Of a DNA stretch of 21,613 bases, positions 15,237 through 21,613 are shown one piece after another. The stretch is from contig JADZDN010000159.1 of the NCBI GenBank assembly GCA_020851015.1, positions 1 through 21,613 on the forward strand. The letters are read 5' to 3'. This DNA comes from Alphaproteobacteria bacterium. Its GTDB lineage: Bacteria > Pseudomonadota > Alphaproteobacteria > JAEULC01. The notes beneath the pieces were generated by a model, which worked only from the letters and a program-made list of their open reading frames with translations, was not told the origin of the DNA and did no database searches. A program made the position numbers and the translations under genes. Positions within the stretch are counted from its first letter, which is position 1; the number at the start of each line of letters is the position of its first letter.

Positions 15237-16331
15237 ATGGCCGCCGACCAAGAGGGCCACACGACGATCATCATCCGCCGCAAGAAAGGCGGCGGCGGCG
15301 GTCATCACGGCGGCGCGTGGAAGGTCGCCTACGCCGACTTCGTGACGGCGATGATGGCGTTCTTCCTGCTGCTGTGGCTGCTGAACGCGACGACGACCGA
15401 ACAGAAGCTCGGCATCTCCAACTACTTCGACCCGCTGGGCGCCGTGAAGAGCCAGGGCGGCGGCGACGGCGTGCTGGGCGGCCAGTCCCCCTCGCCCGCC
15501 GGCTCGCAGAAATCGGCCACCGCGCCCGTCGCGGTGATGGTGCCGCTGTCGAGCAAGCCCACGCCGGGCGAAACCGAGGAATCCGATGGCGATCTCAACG
15601 TCAAGAAGCAGGACAAGGAACCCGAGCCGACCGATGAGCAGCTCCAGGAAGCGCTGGCGAAGAAGGAGCAGTCCGAGTTCGAGAAGGCCGAGGCGGTGCT
15701 GCGCCAGGCGATCCAGAGCGTGCCCGAGCTGAAGGATTTGTCGGACAGCCTGAAGATCGACCAGACGCCCGAGGGCCTGCGCATCCAGCTCCTCGACCAG
15801 GACAAGCTGTCGATGTTCGCCAAGGGCAGCTCGCGCATGGAGGAGCACACGCGCCGGCTGATAGGACTGGTGGCGACGGCCATCAAGGGCCTGCCCAACA
15901 AGCTGACGTTGAGCGGCCATACCGACGGCATTCCCTACCAGACCGTCACCGGCTACACGAACTGGGAGCTTTCGAGCGACCGCGCCAATGCCAGCCGCAA
16001 GGCGCTGATCGAGGCCGGCGTGTCGCCCGACCGCATCGCCCAGGTGGTCGGCAAGGCCGACCGCGACCACCTGTACCCCGACGAGCCGAACTCGCCGCGC
16101 AACCGGCGCATCAGCATCGTGCTGCTGCGCGACACGCCGATCGAGACCGCCACCAAGCAGCCGAAGCCTGCCGCCGCCAAGGCGGCGAACAGCGACGCCA
16201 AGCCGGCCGAAGCGCCCGAGAAGCGCACGGCCAACGCCGTCGCACCGCCCGCGCCGGGCGCAATTCCCGGCACGATGGGCCAGACCGCGCCGCGCGTGAT
16301 CGAACCGCCGCCGCCGGCGAAGAGGCCGTAG
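15237..16331 (+). CDS. motB: Flagellar motor stator protein MotB
   Basis: A 364-residue stator subunit with one N-terminal transmembrane helix and a periplasmic peptidoglycan-binding OmpA/MotB domain. The proton-binding Asp34 is in YADFVTAMMAFFLLLWLLNA (32-51), corresponding to Asp32 of E. coli. A linker with acidic and Gln/Lys-rich stretches (about 85-150) precedes the OmpA-like domain from about 175 to 305. That domain contains LSGHTDGIPY, the NWELSSDRANASRKALIEAGV signature and NRRISIVLL. An unusual Ala/Pro/Lys-rich tail of about 60 residues follows and ends in PPPPAKRP. The first 27 residues contain a Gly/His run (GGGGGHHGG). An Asp-type helix suggests proton and not sodium coupling, but this is not certain. 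Confidence 0.95.
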   Translation: MAADQEGHTTIIIRRKKGGGGGHHGGAWKVAYADFVTAMMAFFLLLWLLNATTTEQKLGISNYFDPLGAVKSQGGGDGVLGGQSPSPAGSQKSATAPVAVMVPLSSKPTPGETEESDGDLNVKKQDKEPEPTDEQLQEALAKKEQSEFEKAEAVLRQAIQSVPELKDLSDSLKIDQTPEGLRIQLLDQDKLSMFAKGSSRMEEHTRRLIGLVATAIKGLPNKLTLSGHTDGIPYQTVTGYTNWELSSDRANASRKALIEAGVSPDRIAQVVGKADRDHLYPDEPNSPRNRRISIVLLRDTPIETATKQPKPAAAKAANSDAKPAEAPEKRTANAVAPPAPGAIPGTMGQTAPRVIEPPPPAKRP

Positions 16332-16608
16332 GATTCTCGCACCAAGAACGGCATGGGCCGGTCCATCTGCGGCGTCCGAGCGAGCGCCGCCATAGCGATG
16401 GGCTAACCCGCCCGCGCCTGAACCGGCCCTGGATGCACGGCGGACTGCTGCGATCGGAGGTTCGGGCCACTGCGGCGGACGGCCGCGCGGGCAAGCCTCA
16501 ATTCCGCGTCGCTTTCGTGGCTGTCGGGCCGCTTTGCGCGCCCCACAAATTCGTCAATTCGTACCGGCGCTGCGCCGGCCAGGGGCGCGAGAACAGGCGT
16601 GGAAAGGG
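16332..16608. other. Intergenic region between convergent motB and the broken caspase/SUMF1 gene
   Basis: No gene is supported in these 277 bases. Open frames on the minus strand simply extend from the out-of-frame part of the SUMF1 region. The only structure seen is a short hairpin CCGGCG/CGCCGG near 16563-16577 without a T-run, so no clear terminator for either gene. Confidence 0.5.
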
Positions 16609-18201
16609 CTAGTCGGTCGTGGCGACGCGGAATCCGACAACGTTGTACCGGACCGTCGTCTGGAGGCTGTCCCGCTTCGCGGATCGGAGGAGTCCTGGAT
16701 TGTAGCACCAGGAACCGCCGCGCAAGACGCGGCGGCCGCAATCGCCACTGGCCCAAGCCGCGCCGTTGGTTGGCGCCCCGGCGTAGGACGCGTTGTAGCA
16801 ATCCTCGACCCATTCCCACACATTTCCGTGCATGTCGTATAGCCCGAACTGGTTCGGCGCGAAACTTCCGACGTCGACCGTCCTTTCCTGGTACGCCCCC
16901 TTGCCGCCGCGGCCATAGGTGTAGTTCCCATTGAAGTTGGCCTGGTCCGGCGCGATGGTCGGGCCCGTATGAAAAGGCGTGCGCGTGCCCGCGCGAGCCG
17001 CATACTCCCATTCCGCCTCGCTGAGCAGACGGTATTGCCTGCTTGTGCGACGCGACAGCCACTTCACGTACTGCTCCGCGTCGTCCCAACCGACATTGAT
17101 CGCCGGGCGATTGCCGCGCCCCCACCCCCCGTCCTCCGGGCTATGCGTGCATCCACCGTCAGACACGCAGGCGTCCCACTCCGCGAGCGTCACTTCGTAC
17201 TTGCCCGCCGCGAAGCGGCGCAACGCCACCGAAGACTGCGGGCCTTCGTTGTCATCGCGCTCGGCCTCGTCCGGCGGGGAACCCATGGTGAACTTCCCGC
17301 CCGGAATCACCACCATCTCGGGACACTCCGGGCAGTCGCGGAACGTCCGACCCACCTCGGGCATCCTCCCTGGCGGCAAAGGCGCGGCTGGAGCCGGCGA
17401 TGGGGCAGCCACCGCCTGTTGCACCTCGGCTTCCCGGCGCTTCGTGTGGGCGGCGGCCTCCTCCACCAGTTGCACCGAGACATAGGCCGGCGCCTCGCCC
17501 CGGCGCTCAACCTGCAACCAGGGCTGGTCCGTGACTTTGCCCAGCACCAGCAGCGTCTCGCCTTCCTTGATGGTCCGCAGCTGCCTCGACTTGGGGTCGG
17601 GCGCCTCGTGCAGCCGCGCCGCCTGGATCACCACGTACTCCTTGCCGATCGGCTCGACCGCGACATTGGGCTTCGTCGGCGCGGCGCCCGGCGCCGGCGC
17701 GGCCGCCAGCCGCGGCTGCGCCTTCAGCGCCCCGATGCGCGAGCGCGCCAAACCGGCGAACATGCCCTGCGGGAACTGCTTCAGGTATTCCTCGTACTCC
17801 TCCGCCCTATTGCTCGCCTGCGCCGATTGCCAGAACAGCATTTCGCGGTCGGCCGGCGCGACCACGCCGTTCGCAGCAGGCGTGACCTTACCCGCGACGT
17901 TGAACACGAAGTCGCCGGTCAGTGACGACGACTCCCATGGCGTCTGCTGGTTCTTGGTCCTGCGCGCGACCTCGACGCGCACGGACTTGAACACCTCCTC
18001 GGCCTTCAGGCCCGGCCGGGTCGGTGCGTCGAGCAGCGCGGCCGTATAGACGCTGTGGATGCCGTCGCCATCGCCCGCCACCGCGCCTGGGGCGGTGGCG
18101 TAGGCAATCATCGTGCCCGCCGGCGCGTTCATCTGCGCCAAGCCGCCCCCGCCGCCGCGCCAGCGCCGCTCGAACGGATTGTTGCGGCAGGCGTCCAGCA
18201 C
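16609..18201 (-). CDS. Downstream fragment: end of caspase domain, SH3-like and SUMF1 domains
   Basis: This open frame can only start at a GTG (18201) inside the caspase domain. It has 530 residues and no signal peptide. Residues 1-105 complete the caspase fold (LDACRNNPFERRW with Cys5, IAYATAPGAVAGDGDG, HSVYTAALL, QTPWESSSLTGDFVF). A helical linker carries AEEYEEYLKQFPQGMFAGLA. About 185-245 is SH3-like (ARLHEAPDPKSRQLRTIKEGETLLVLGK). About 300-530 is SUMF1-like, with MVVIPGGKFTMGSPPDE, YRLLSEAEWEYAARAGT, NQFGLYDMHGNVWEWVEDCY and RRVLRGGSWCYNP. The Cys pair of true formylglycine-generating enzymes is not seen, so sulfatase activation is unlikely. Without repair of the frameshift it would not be exported. 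Confidence 0.6.
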   Translation of the reverse strand: MLDACRNNPFERRWRGGGGGLAQMNAPAGTMIAYATAPGAVAGDGDGIHSVYTAALLDAPTRPGLKAEEVFKSVRVEVARRTKNQQTPWESSSLTGDFVFNVAGKVTPAANGVVAPADREMLFWQSAQASNRAEEYEEYLKQFPQGMFAGLARSRIGALKAQPRLAAAPAPGAAPTKPNVAVEPIGKEYVVIQAARLHEAPDPKSRQLRTIKEGETLLVLGKVTDQPWLQVERRGEAPAYVSVQLVEEAAAHTKRREAEVQQAVAAPSPAPAAPLPPGRMPEVGRTFRDCPECPEMVVIPGGKFTMGSPPDEAERDDNEGPQSSVALRRFAAGKYEVTLAEWDACVSDGGCTHSPEDGGWGRGNRPAINVGWDDAEQYVKWLSRRTSRQYRLLSEAEWEYAARAGTRTPFHTGPTIAPDQANFNGNYTYGRGGKGAYQERTVDVGSFAPNQFGLYDMHGNVWEWVEDCYNASYAGAPTNGAAWASGDCGRRVLRGGSWCYNPGLLRSAKRDSLQTTVRYNVVGFRVATTD

Positions 18202-18637
18202 TGCCAGGCTGACGCGCGCTGGCGGCGGCCATCTGGTCCAGCACCGTTTCCACGTCGACGGCTTCCAGCTTCACCCTTTGCTCGGACGCCAGCCGGGCAT
18301 CGACCGGAATCATGTAGTTGCGCCCGCCGACCTGGATGCCATGGCCGGCGTAGAACAGCATTCCCACTGCGCCCTGCGTCAGCTTCTCGCCGAAATCGCC
18401 GATGGCCGCTTCCATCGCGCCTTTGGTCAGGTTCTCGCGCGCGATGACTTCGAACCCGAGTTCCCGCAGCCGCGCCGCCATGCCCCGCGCGTCGTTGACC
18501 GGATTCTTCAGCGGCCCCTCCCGATAGGCCGCGTTGCCAATCACCAGTGCGGCACGCTTCTCCCCTTGTGCCCAGGCTGCGTCCCCGACGAACGCGAGCA
18601 TCAAGGTCGCGACCGCAAAGACGCAGAACCGCCCCAT
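17888..18637 (-). CDS. Upstream fragment: caspase-like domain with catalytic His only
   Basis: As the DNA stands, translation from 18637 gives 249 residues. Residues 1 to about 141 are genuine: signal peptide, RAALVIGNAAYREGPLKNPVNDARGMA, LRELGFEVI and MLFYAGHGIQVGGRNYMIPVDA with His99. About 108 further residues are out-of-frame and Arg/Ala/Gly-rich before a stop at 17888. The catalytic Cys is missing, so this product alone would not be an active peptidase. It is listed as a fragment of the split gene. Confidence 0.6.
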   Translation of the reverse strand: MGRFCVFAVATLMLAFVGDAAWAQGEKRAALVIGNAAYREGPLKNPVNDARGMAARLRELGFEVIARENLTKGAMEAAIGDFGEKLTQGAVGMLFYAGHGIQVGGRNYMIPVDARLASEQRVKLEAVDVETVLDQMAAASARQPGSAGRLPQQSVRAALARRRGRLGADERAGGHDDCLRHRPRRGGGRWRRHPQRLYGRAARRTDPAGPEGRGGVQVRARRGRAQDQEPADAMGVVVTDRRLRVQRRG

Positions 18638-18670
18638 GGCATCACTCCGTGGGAAGTCGCAATTTGGTGA

Positions 18671-18687
18671 ATAGTTTCGCATAGTTT
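18671..18687. promoter_or_regulatory. Direct repeat ATAGTTT with 10-base period
   Basis: ATAGTTT occurs at 18671-18677 and 18681-18687, one helical turn apart, in an AT-rich patch upstream of the caspase/SUMF1 gene. On that gene's strand it reads AAACTATGCGAAACTAT and lies 34-50 bases before the start, where a promoter or activator site would be expected. Function is inferred only from position. Confidence 0.35.
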
Positions 18688-18700
18688 GTCGCCTGCCGGA

Positions 18701-18716
18701 GGTGACCCGGGTCACC
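18701..18716. promoter_or_regulatory. Perfect 16-base palindrome in a divergent intergenic region
   Basis: GGTGACCCGGGTCACC is its own reverse complement over all 16 bases. It lies between the divergently transcribed caspase/SUMF1 gene and the RDD gene, 64 bases from the first start and 98 from the second. The symmetry suggests a dimeric regulator site; no matching regulator gene is in the window. Confidence 0.45.
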
Positions 18717-18813
18717 GCGCGTCGGCCCGGCCCGCCGTCCAGCCGCTTGCATTCTCCGCCGGTCTGCCCGATCTTGAATCCGGGGACGCGGCAATGAGCA
18801 GAGATTGGGGCGC

Positions 18814-19374
18814 ATGATGGCCTCTTCCACCCTTCCCGTTCCGGCGAATCGCATCGGGGCAAGCTGGTTCGGCGCCATGCCGGAATGGCTGGACCGGCCC
18901 GAGCATTTCCGCGGCCTGGGCTGGCGGCGCGTTGCCGCCTACCTGACCGACTTGATCGTCCTGGTTCCGCTCGGCTTCGCGGTCAACGTCGTCTTCGGCA
19001 CGCTGACGATTCTGAGCTTCGGTCTTCTGGCCCATGTCTGGGTCGCGGCCGTCGCCGCGGTGCCGCTGGTCTATCACACGCTGACGATCGGCGGCCGGCA
19101 CGCCTCGACCTGGGGCATGCGCCTTTTCGACGTCGAGATGCGGAGCTGGACCGGCGAGCGGCCGGAATACTTCCAGGCGCTGCTGACGACGCTGCTGTTC
19201 TACGCATCGGTCGCGGTGACCGGCGGCCTGATCCTGCTTCTGGGCATCCTCAACCGCCGGCGGCGGCTGGCGCATGACCTGTTCTCCGGCATGGTGGCCG
19301 TGCGCGCCAGCGCGCTGGACGATGCCGAATTGATCCCGCCGGGCGAGGCGTCGGGGCCGCATCGCCATGCCTGA
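18814..19374 (+). CDS. RDD-family membrane protein
   Basis: A 186-residue inner-membrane protein of the RDD family, whose function is largely unknown; some members are linked to ion transport. The family's conserved Arg and Asp are in WRRVAAYLTDLIVLVPLGF, then a second hydrophobic segment, TIGGRHASTWGMRLFDVEM, a further helix (LLTTLLFYASVAVTGGLILLLGI) and the final Asp in RRRLAHDLFSGMVAV. The 38 residues ahead of the RDD domain are soluble. I use the first of two ATGs at 18814; GGGG is 4 bases upstream. The last 8 bases overlap the start of bpt, so the two genes are likely expressed together. Confidence 0.9.
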   Translation: MMASSTLPVPANRIGASWFGAMPEWLDRPEHFRGLGWRRVAAYLTDLIVLVPLGFAVNVVFGTLTILSFGLLAHVWVAAVAAVPLVYHTLTIGGRHASTWGMRLFDVEMRSWTGERPEYFQALLTTLLFYASVAVTGGLILLLGILNRRRRLAHDLFSGMVAVRASALDDAELIPPGEASGPHRHA

Positions 19375-20134
19375 TACCCGCGAACTTGCGAACGCAGGCG
19401 ATCCGCTGACGCTGGCCCAGCCGCCGCGTTTCCTGTTCCGCACGCCGCCGATGCCCTGCCCCTACCTTGCCGGGCGCGTCGAGCGCCATGTGTTCGCCGA
19501 GGTCGCCGGGCCCGGATCTGCCGATGCCTATGACGCGCTGTCGCGGGCAGGCTTCCGCCGCAGCCACCGCGTCGCCTACCGACCGGCCTGCCCGGGCTGC
19601 GGCGCCTGCGTGCCGGTCCGGGTGGCGGTCGAGCGGTTCCGCCCCAGCCGGTCCCAGCGCCGCGTGGCAAAGGCCAATCTGGATCTCGCCGTCAGGGAAC
19701 TGCCGCCAGTCGCCACCGGCGAGCAATACCGGCTCTTCGCGCGCTATCAACGCTCGCGGCATGGCGACGGCGAGATGGCGCGGATGGGGTTCGAGGAGTA
19801 TCGCGCGATGGTCGAGGACAGCGCCGTCGGGACCGCGCTGGCGGAGTTCCGATCGGCGGACGACACGCTGCGCGCCGCCTGCCTGTTCGACCGCCTCGCC
19901 GACGGGCTGTCGGCCGTCTACAGCTTTTTCGACCCCGATGAATCCGCCCGCGGATTGGGCACGTCGGCCGTGCTTTGGCTGATCGACCAGGCGCGATCCG
20001 AATCCAGGCCCTACGTTTATCTGGGCTATTGGATCAAGGACAGCCGCAAGATGGCCTACAAAGCCCGTTTCCGGCCCATCCAGGCGCTGGTTTCGGGGGC
20101 CTGGCGGGACATGGCCGAGGCCGATATCCGTTAA
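19367..20134 (+). CDS. bpt: Aspartate/glutamate leucyltransferase (bacterial N-degron transferase)
   Basis: A 255-residue leucyl/arginyl-tRNA-protein transferase of the Bpt/Ate family. It adds leucine from Leu-tRNA to proteins with N-terminal Asp or Glu, marking them for ClpS/ClpAP degradation in the cytoplasm. The N-terminal domain has MPCPYLAGRVERHVF and the cysteine cluster YRPACPGCGACVPVRV, then RRVAKANLDL. The C-terminal GNAT-like domain has the YQRSRHGDGEM segment, SAVYSFFDPDESARGLGT and the family signature YVYLGYWIKDSRKMAYKARFRP. All key blocks are present and length is typical. It overlaps the RDD gene by 8 bases. Confidence 0.95.
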   Translation: MPDTRELANAGDPLTLAQPPRFLFRTPPMPCPYLAGRVERHVFAEVAGPGSADAYDALSRAGFRRSHRVAYRPACPGCGACVPVRVAVERFRPSRSQRRVAKANLDLAVRELPPVATGEQYRLFARYQRSRHGDGEMARMGFEEYRAMVEDSAVGTALAEFRSADDTLRAACLFDRLADGLSAVYSFFDPDESARGLGTSAVLWLIDQARSESRPYVYLGYWIKDSRKMAYKARFRPIQALVSGAWRDMAEADIR

Positions 20135-20279
20135 CCTTCCGGTCCCGTTGGGCGGTGACAGCTTGATTTCCGTCACGTAATCTGCGCCGCGGATCTAAGC
20201 AATCCACAATTGCGGCCGGACGCCGGCGGCCAAGCCGGATACCAGCCCTCTCTTCGACCATCCCAACCGGAGGAAATTC

Positions 20280-21377
20280 ATGCAGAGACGTAGGTTCCTT
20301 AAGTCTGCCGGGCTCGGCGCGGCGGCCGCCACCACGCTGGCGGCGCCGGCGATCGCCCAGAGCGCGCCGGAGATCAAGTGGCGCTGCGCATCGAGCTTTC
20401 CGAAGAGCCTGGACACGATCTACGGCGCGGCGGAGTTCATGGCCAAGCGCGTCGCCGCGGCGACCGACAACAAGTTCCAGATCCAGGTATTCGCCGCGGG
20501 CGAGATTGTCCCCGGCCTGCAGGTGCTGGATGCGGTGCAGAACGGCACCGTCGAATGCGGGCACACGGCGCCCTACTACTATGTCGGCAAGGACCCGACC
20601 TTCGCCTTCGCCACCGCGATCCCCTTCGGCCTGAATACCCGCGGCCAGAATGCGTGGATGTATTTCGGCGGCGGACGCGAGCTGATCAACGAGTTCTACA
20701 AGGACTATTCGGTCTACGGCATCACCTGCGGCAATACCAATGCGCAGATGGGCGGCTGGTTCCGCAAGGAGATCAAGACCGTCGACGACCTGAAGGGCCT
20801 GAAGTTCCGCATCGGCGGGTTCGCCGGCCAGGTGCTGGCGAAGCTGGGCGTCGTGGCGCAGCAGATCGCCGGCGGCGACATCTACCCGGCGCTGGAGAAG
20901 GGCACGATCGACGCCGCCGAATGGGTCGGCCCGTATGACGACCAGAAGCTCGGCTTCAACAAGGTCGCCCAGCACTACTACTATCCGGGCTGGTGGGAGG
21001 GCGGGCCGCAGCTCGACGCGATGGTCAACCTGTCGCAGTGGGACAAGTTGCCGAAGTCGTATCAGAACATCCTCGAGGCGGCCTGCGCGGACGCCCATTC
21101 CTGGATGGTCGCGAAGTACGACGCCCAGAACCCCAAGGCGCTGCGCGAGCTGGTCGCCAGCGGCACCAAGCTGCTGCCCTTCCCGCAGCCGGTGATGGAG
21201 GCCTGCTTTGCCGCCGCCAACGAGCTGTACGACGAGACAGCGGCGAAGAACGCCAAGTTCAAGAAGGTCTACGACAACTGGAAGCCGTTCCGCGCCGACC
21301 AGGCGCTGTGGTACCAGGTCGCGGACAACACGTTCGACAACTTCATGATCCGCCAGTACCGCGCCAACAAGCTGTAG
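20280..21377 (+). CDS. TRAP transporter periplasmic binding protein, DctP family (TakP-like)
   Basis: A 365-residue solute-binding protein for a tripartite ATP-independent periplasmic transporter. The N-terminus MQRRRFLKSAGLG and the hydrophobic AAAATTLAAPAIAQ look like a Tat signal. The mature part resembles Rhodobacter TakP (2-oxoacid binding): WRCASSFPKSLDTIYG, FAAGEIVPGLQVLDAV, GGWFRKEIKTVDDLKGLKFRIGGFAG with the anion-binding Arg, QQIAGGDIYPALEKGTIDAAEWVGPYDD, and YYYPGWWEGGP. This subfamily commonly takes 2-oxoacids or lactate; exact ligand is inferred. A near-ideal ribosome site (GGAGGAAATTC) precedes the ATG. A strong terminator follows. No small or large permease gene follows on the same strand. 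Confidence 0.93.
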   Translation: MQRRRFLKSAGLGAAAATTLAAPAIAQSAPEIKWRCASSFPKSLDTIYGAAEFMAKRVAAATDNKFQIQVFAAGEIVPGLQVLDAVQNGTVECGHTAPYYYVGKDPTFAFATAIPFGLNTRGQNAWMYFGGGRELINEFYKDYSVYGITCGNTNAQMGGWFRKEIKTVDDLKGLKFRIGGFAGQVLAKLGVVAQQIAGGDIYPALEKGTIDAAEWVGPYDDQKLGFNKVAQHYYYPGWWEGGPQLDAMVNLSQWDKLPKSYQNILEAACADAHSWMVAKYDAQNPKALRELVASGTKLLPFPQPVMEACFAAANELYDETAAKNAKFKKVYDNWKPFRADQALWYQVADNTFDNFMIRQYRANKL

Positions 21378-21402
21378 CAGCTTCGGCAGCGCCGAAAGGC
21401 GA

Positions 21403-21437
21403 AGGCCCCATCCCTCGCGGGATGGGGCCTTTTTCTT
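21403..21437 (+). terminator. Rho-independent terminator after the TRAP binding protein gene
   Basis: A perfect 12-base-pair stem (AGGCCCCATCCC and GGGATGGGGCCT) with a TCGC loop is followed by TTTTCTT. It starts 26 bases after the stop codon. The opposite strand lacks a T-run, so it serves the plus-strand gene only. Confidence 0.93.
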
Positions 21438-21464
21438 GGGAGCAATATCGACCTGCGGGTCGAG

Positions 21465-21613
21465 CTACTTGATCTGCACGGGCGGAGGTGTCGAGTCGTC
21501 TTCCTGCTGCTGGGTCGGCATCTGCAGCTGGATCTTCACCTTGTTCGGGTCTTCCTTCGGGCCCTTGTCCAGTCCGGCCGTAACCAGCGAGGGGAAGGCG
21601 ATCACAATGCCCA
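21465..21613 (-). CDS. C-terminal end of a membrane protein, possibly a TRAP large permease (DctM)
   Basis: The last 48 codons of a minus-strand gene are visible, running off the right edge and ending in TAG at 21465. They start with a hydrophobic GIVIAFPSLVTAGLDK and continue as a polar tail with KVKIQLQ, a PTQQQEDD run and PPPVQIK. The hydrophobic end and its convergence with a TRAP binding protein fit the C-terminus of a DctM-type permease, which usually ends in a hydrophobic helix and short tail. The evidence is thin because no diagnostic motif is inside the window. Confidence 0.45.
   Translation of the reverse strand, partial: GIVIAFPSLVTAGLDKGPKEDPNKVKIQLQMPTQQQEDDSTPPPVQIK

Larger units (their letters stand above)
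16609..18637 (-). pseudogene. Caspase-like / SH3 / SUMF1 fusion protein, split by a 2-base frameshift
   Basis: The locus reads as one gene of 2029 bases; adding 2 bases makes 677 whole codons. It begins at the ATG at 18637 with GGAG 8 bases upstream and a signal peptide (VFAVATLMLAFVGDAAWAQ). Domain order is: caspase-like C14 fold (about 27-245), helical linker, bacterial SH3-type domain, and a C-terminal SUMF1 (formylglycine-generating-enzyme-like) domain. Around 18213-18219 the frame shifts: the upstream frame ends in LDQMAAASA and the downstream frame resumes as VSLAVLDACRNNPF, which is the normal continuation. Loss of one CG unit from a CGCGCG run explains it. The catalytic His99 (FYAGHG) is in the first frame and the Cys (DACRNN) in the second. 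It could be a genuine pseudogene, a phase-variable state or a sequencing error; base composition and codon use look coding on both sides. Confidence 0.8.

Noticed and set aside
14364..16070. Minus-strand open frame of 568 codons opposite motA-motB
   Set aside because: Composition is low-complexity (His, Arg, Leu, Gln) and it is a mirror of two certain genes.
16563..16577. Hairpin CCGGCG/CGCCGG as a terminator of the caspase/SUMF1 gene
   Set aside because: The stem is short and is not followed by a T-run on either strand.
18205..18225. Programmed ribosomal frameshifting as the explanation for the split caspase gene
   Set aside because: The site has no slippery heptamer such as A-AAA-AAG; a missing CG unit in a CG run is simpler. 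Kept only as a remote alternative.

Overview
This is a GC-rich chromosomal segment of an alphaproteobacterium. The evidence is the gene content (ExoD, a TakP-like TRAP binding protein, Bpt, PCu(A)C paralogs), GTG starts with 4-base stop/start overlaps, the interspersed inverted-repeat elements, and a TTAA-N7-TTAAC CtrA-type box in front of motA. The order cannot be fixed from sequence alone; a Rhodospirillales-like free-living motile organism is a guess. No tRNA, rRNA, CRISPR array, prophage or insertion sequence was seen.

Layout. The left edge (1-416) is the 3' end of hemB. It converges on two alpha/beta hydrolase genes (512-1477 and 1629-2483, minus strand), and an inverted-repeat element lies beside each junction (426-497 and 1479-1625). 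A GNAT acetyltransferase and an EamA/DMT exporter follow (2607-3991), sharing an ATGA overlap.

From 4058 to 9148 lies the most interesting block. It holds a DUF2946-like cysteine protein, a complete FecBCD-type ABC importer (binding protein, permease, ATPase), and three tandem PCu(A)C-type periplasmic copper chaperone paralogs. The third paralog has lost all four copper ligands. I read the block as a candidate metal (copper or metal-chelate) acquisition and delivery operon. A penicillin-acylase-family hydrolase comes next and is translationally coupled (GTGA) to a threonine ammonia-lyase with an ACT domain.

A VapBC-type toxin-antitoxin pair with a clear promoter/operator (13503-13542) is squeezed between threonine ammonia-lyase and exoD. 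The flagellar stator genes motA and motB follow, preceded by the CtrA-like box. On the minus strand, 16609-18637 carries a caspase-like / SH3 / SUMF1 fusion. A 2-base loss in a short CG run splits it so that the catalytic His and Cys lie in different frames. Across an intergenic region with a perfect 16-bp palindrome lie an RDD membrane protein and the overlapping N-degron leucyltransferase gene bpt. The right end has a TakP-like TRAP binding protein with a strong terminator, converging on the last 48 codons of a possible TRAP large permease.

Operons inferred from spacing: 2607-3991, 4595-7550 (probably extending from 4058 to 9148), 9233-12831, vapB-vapC, motA-motB and RDD-bpt.
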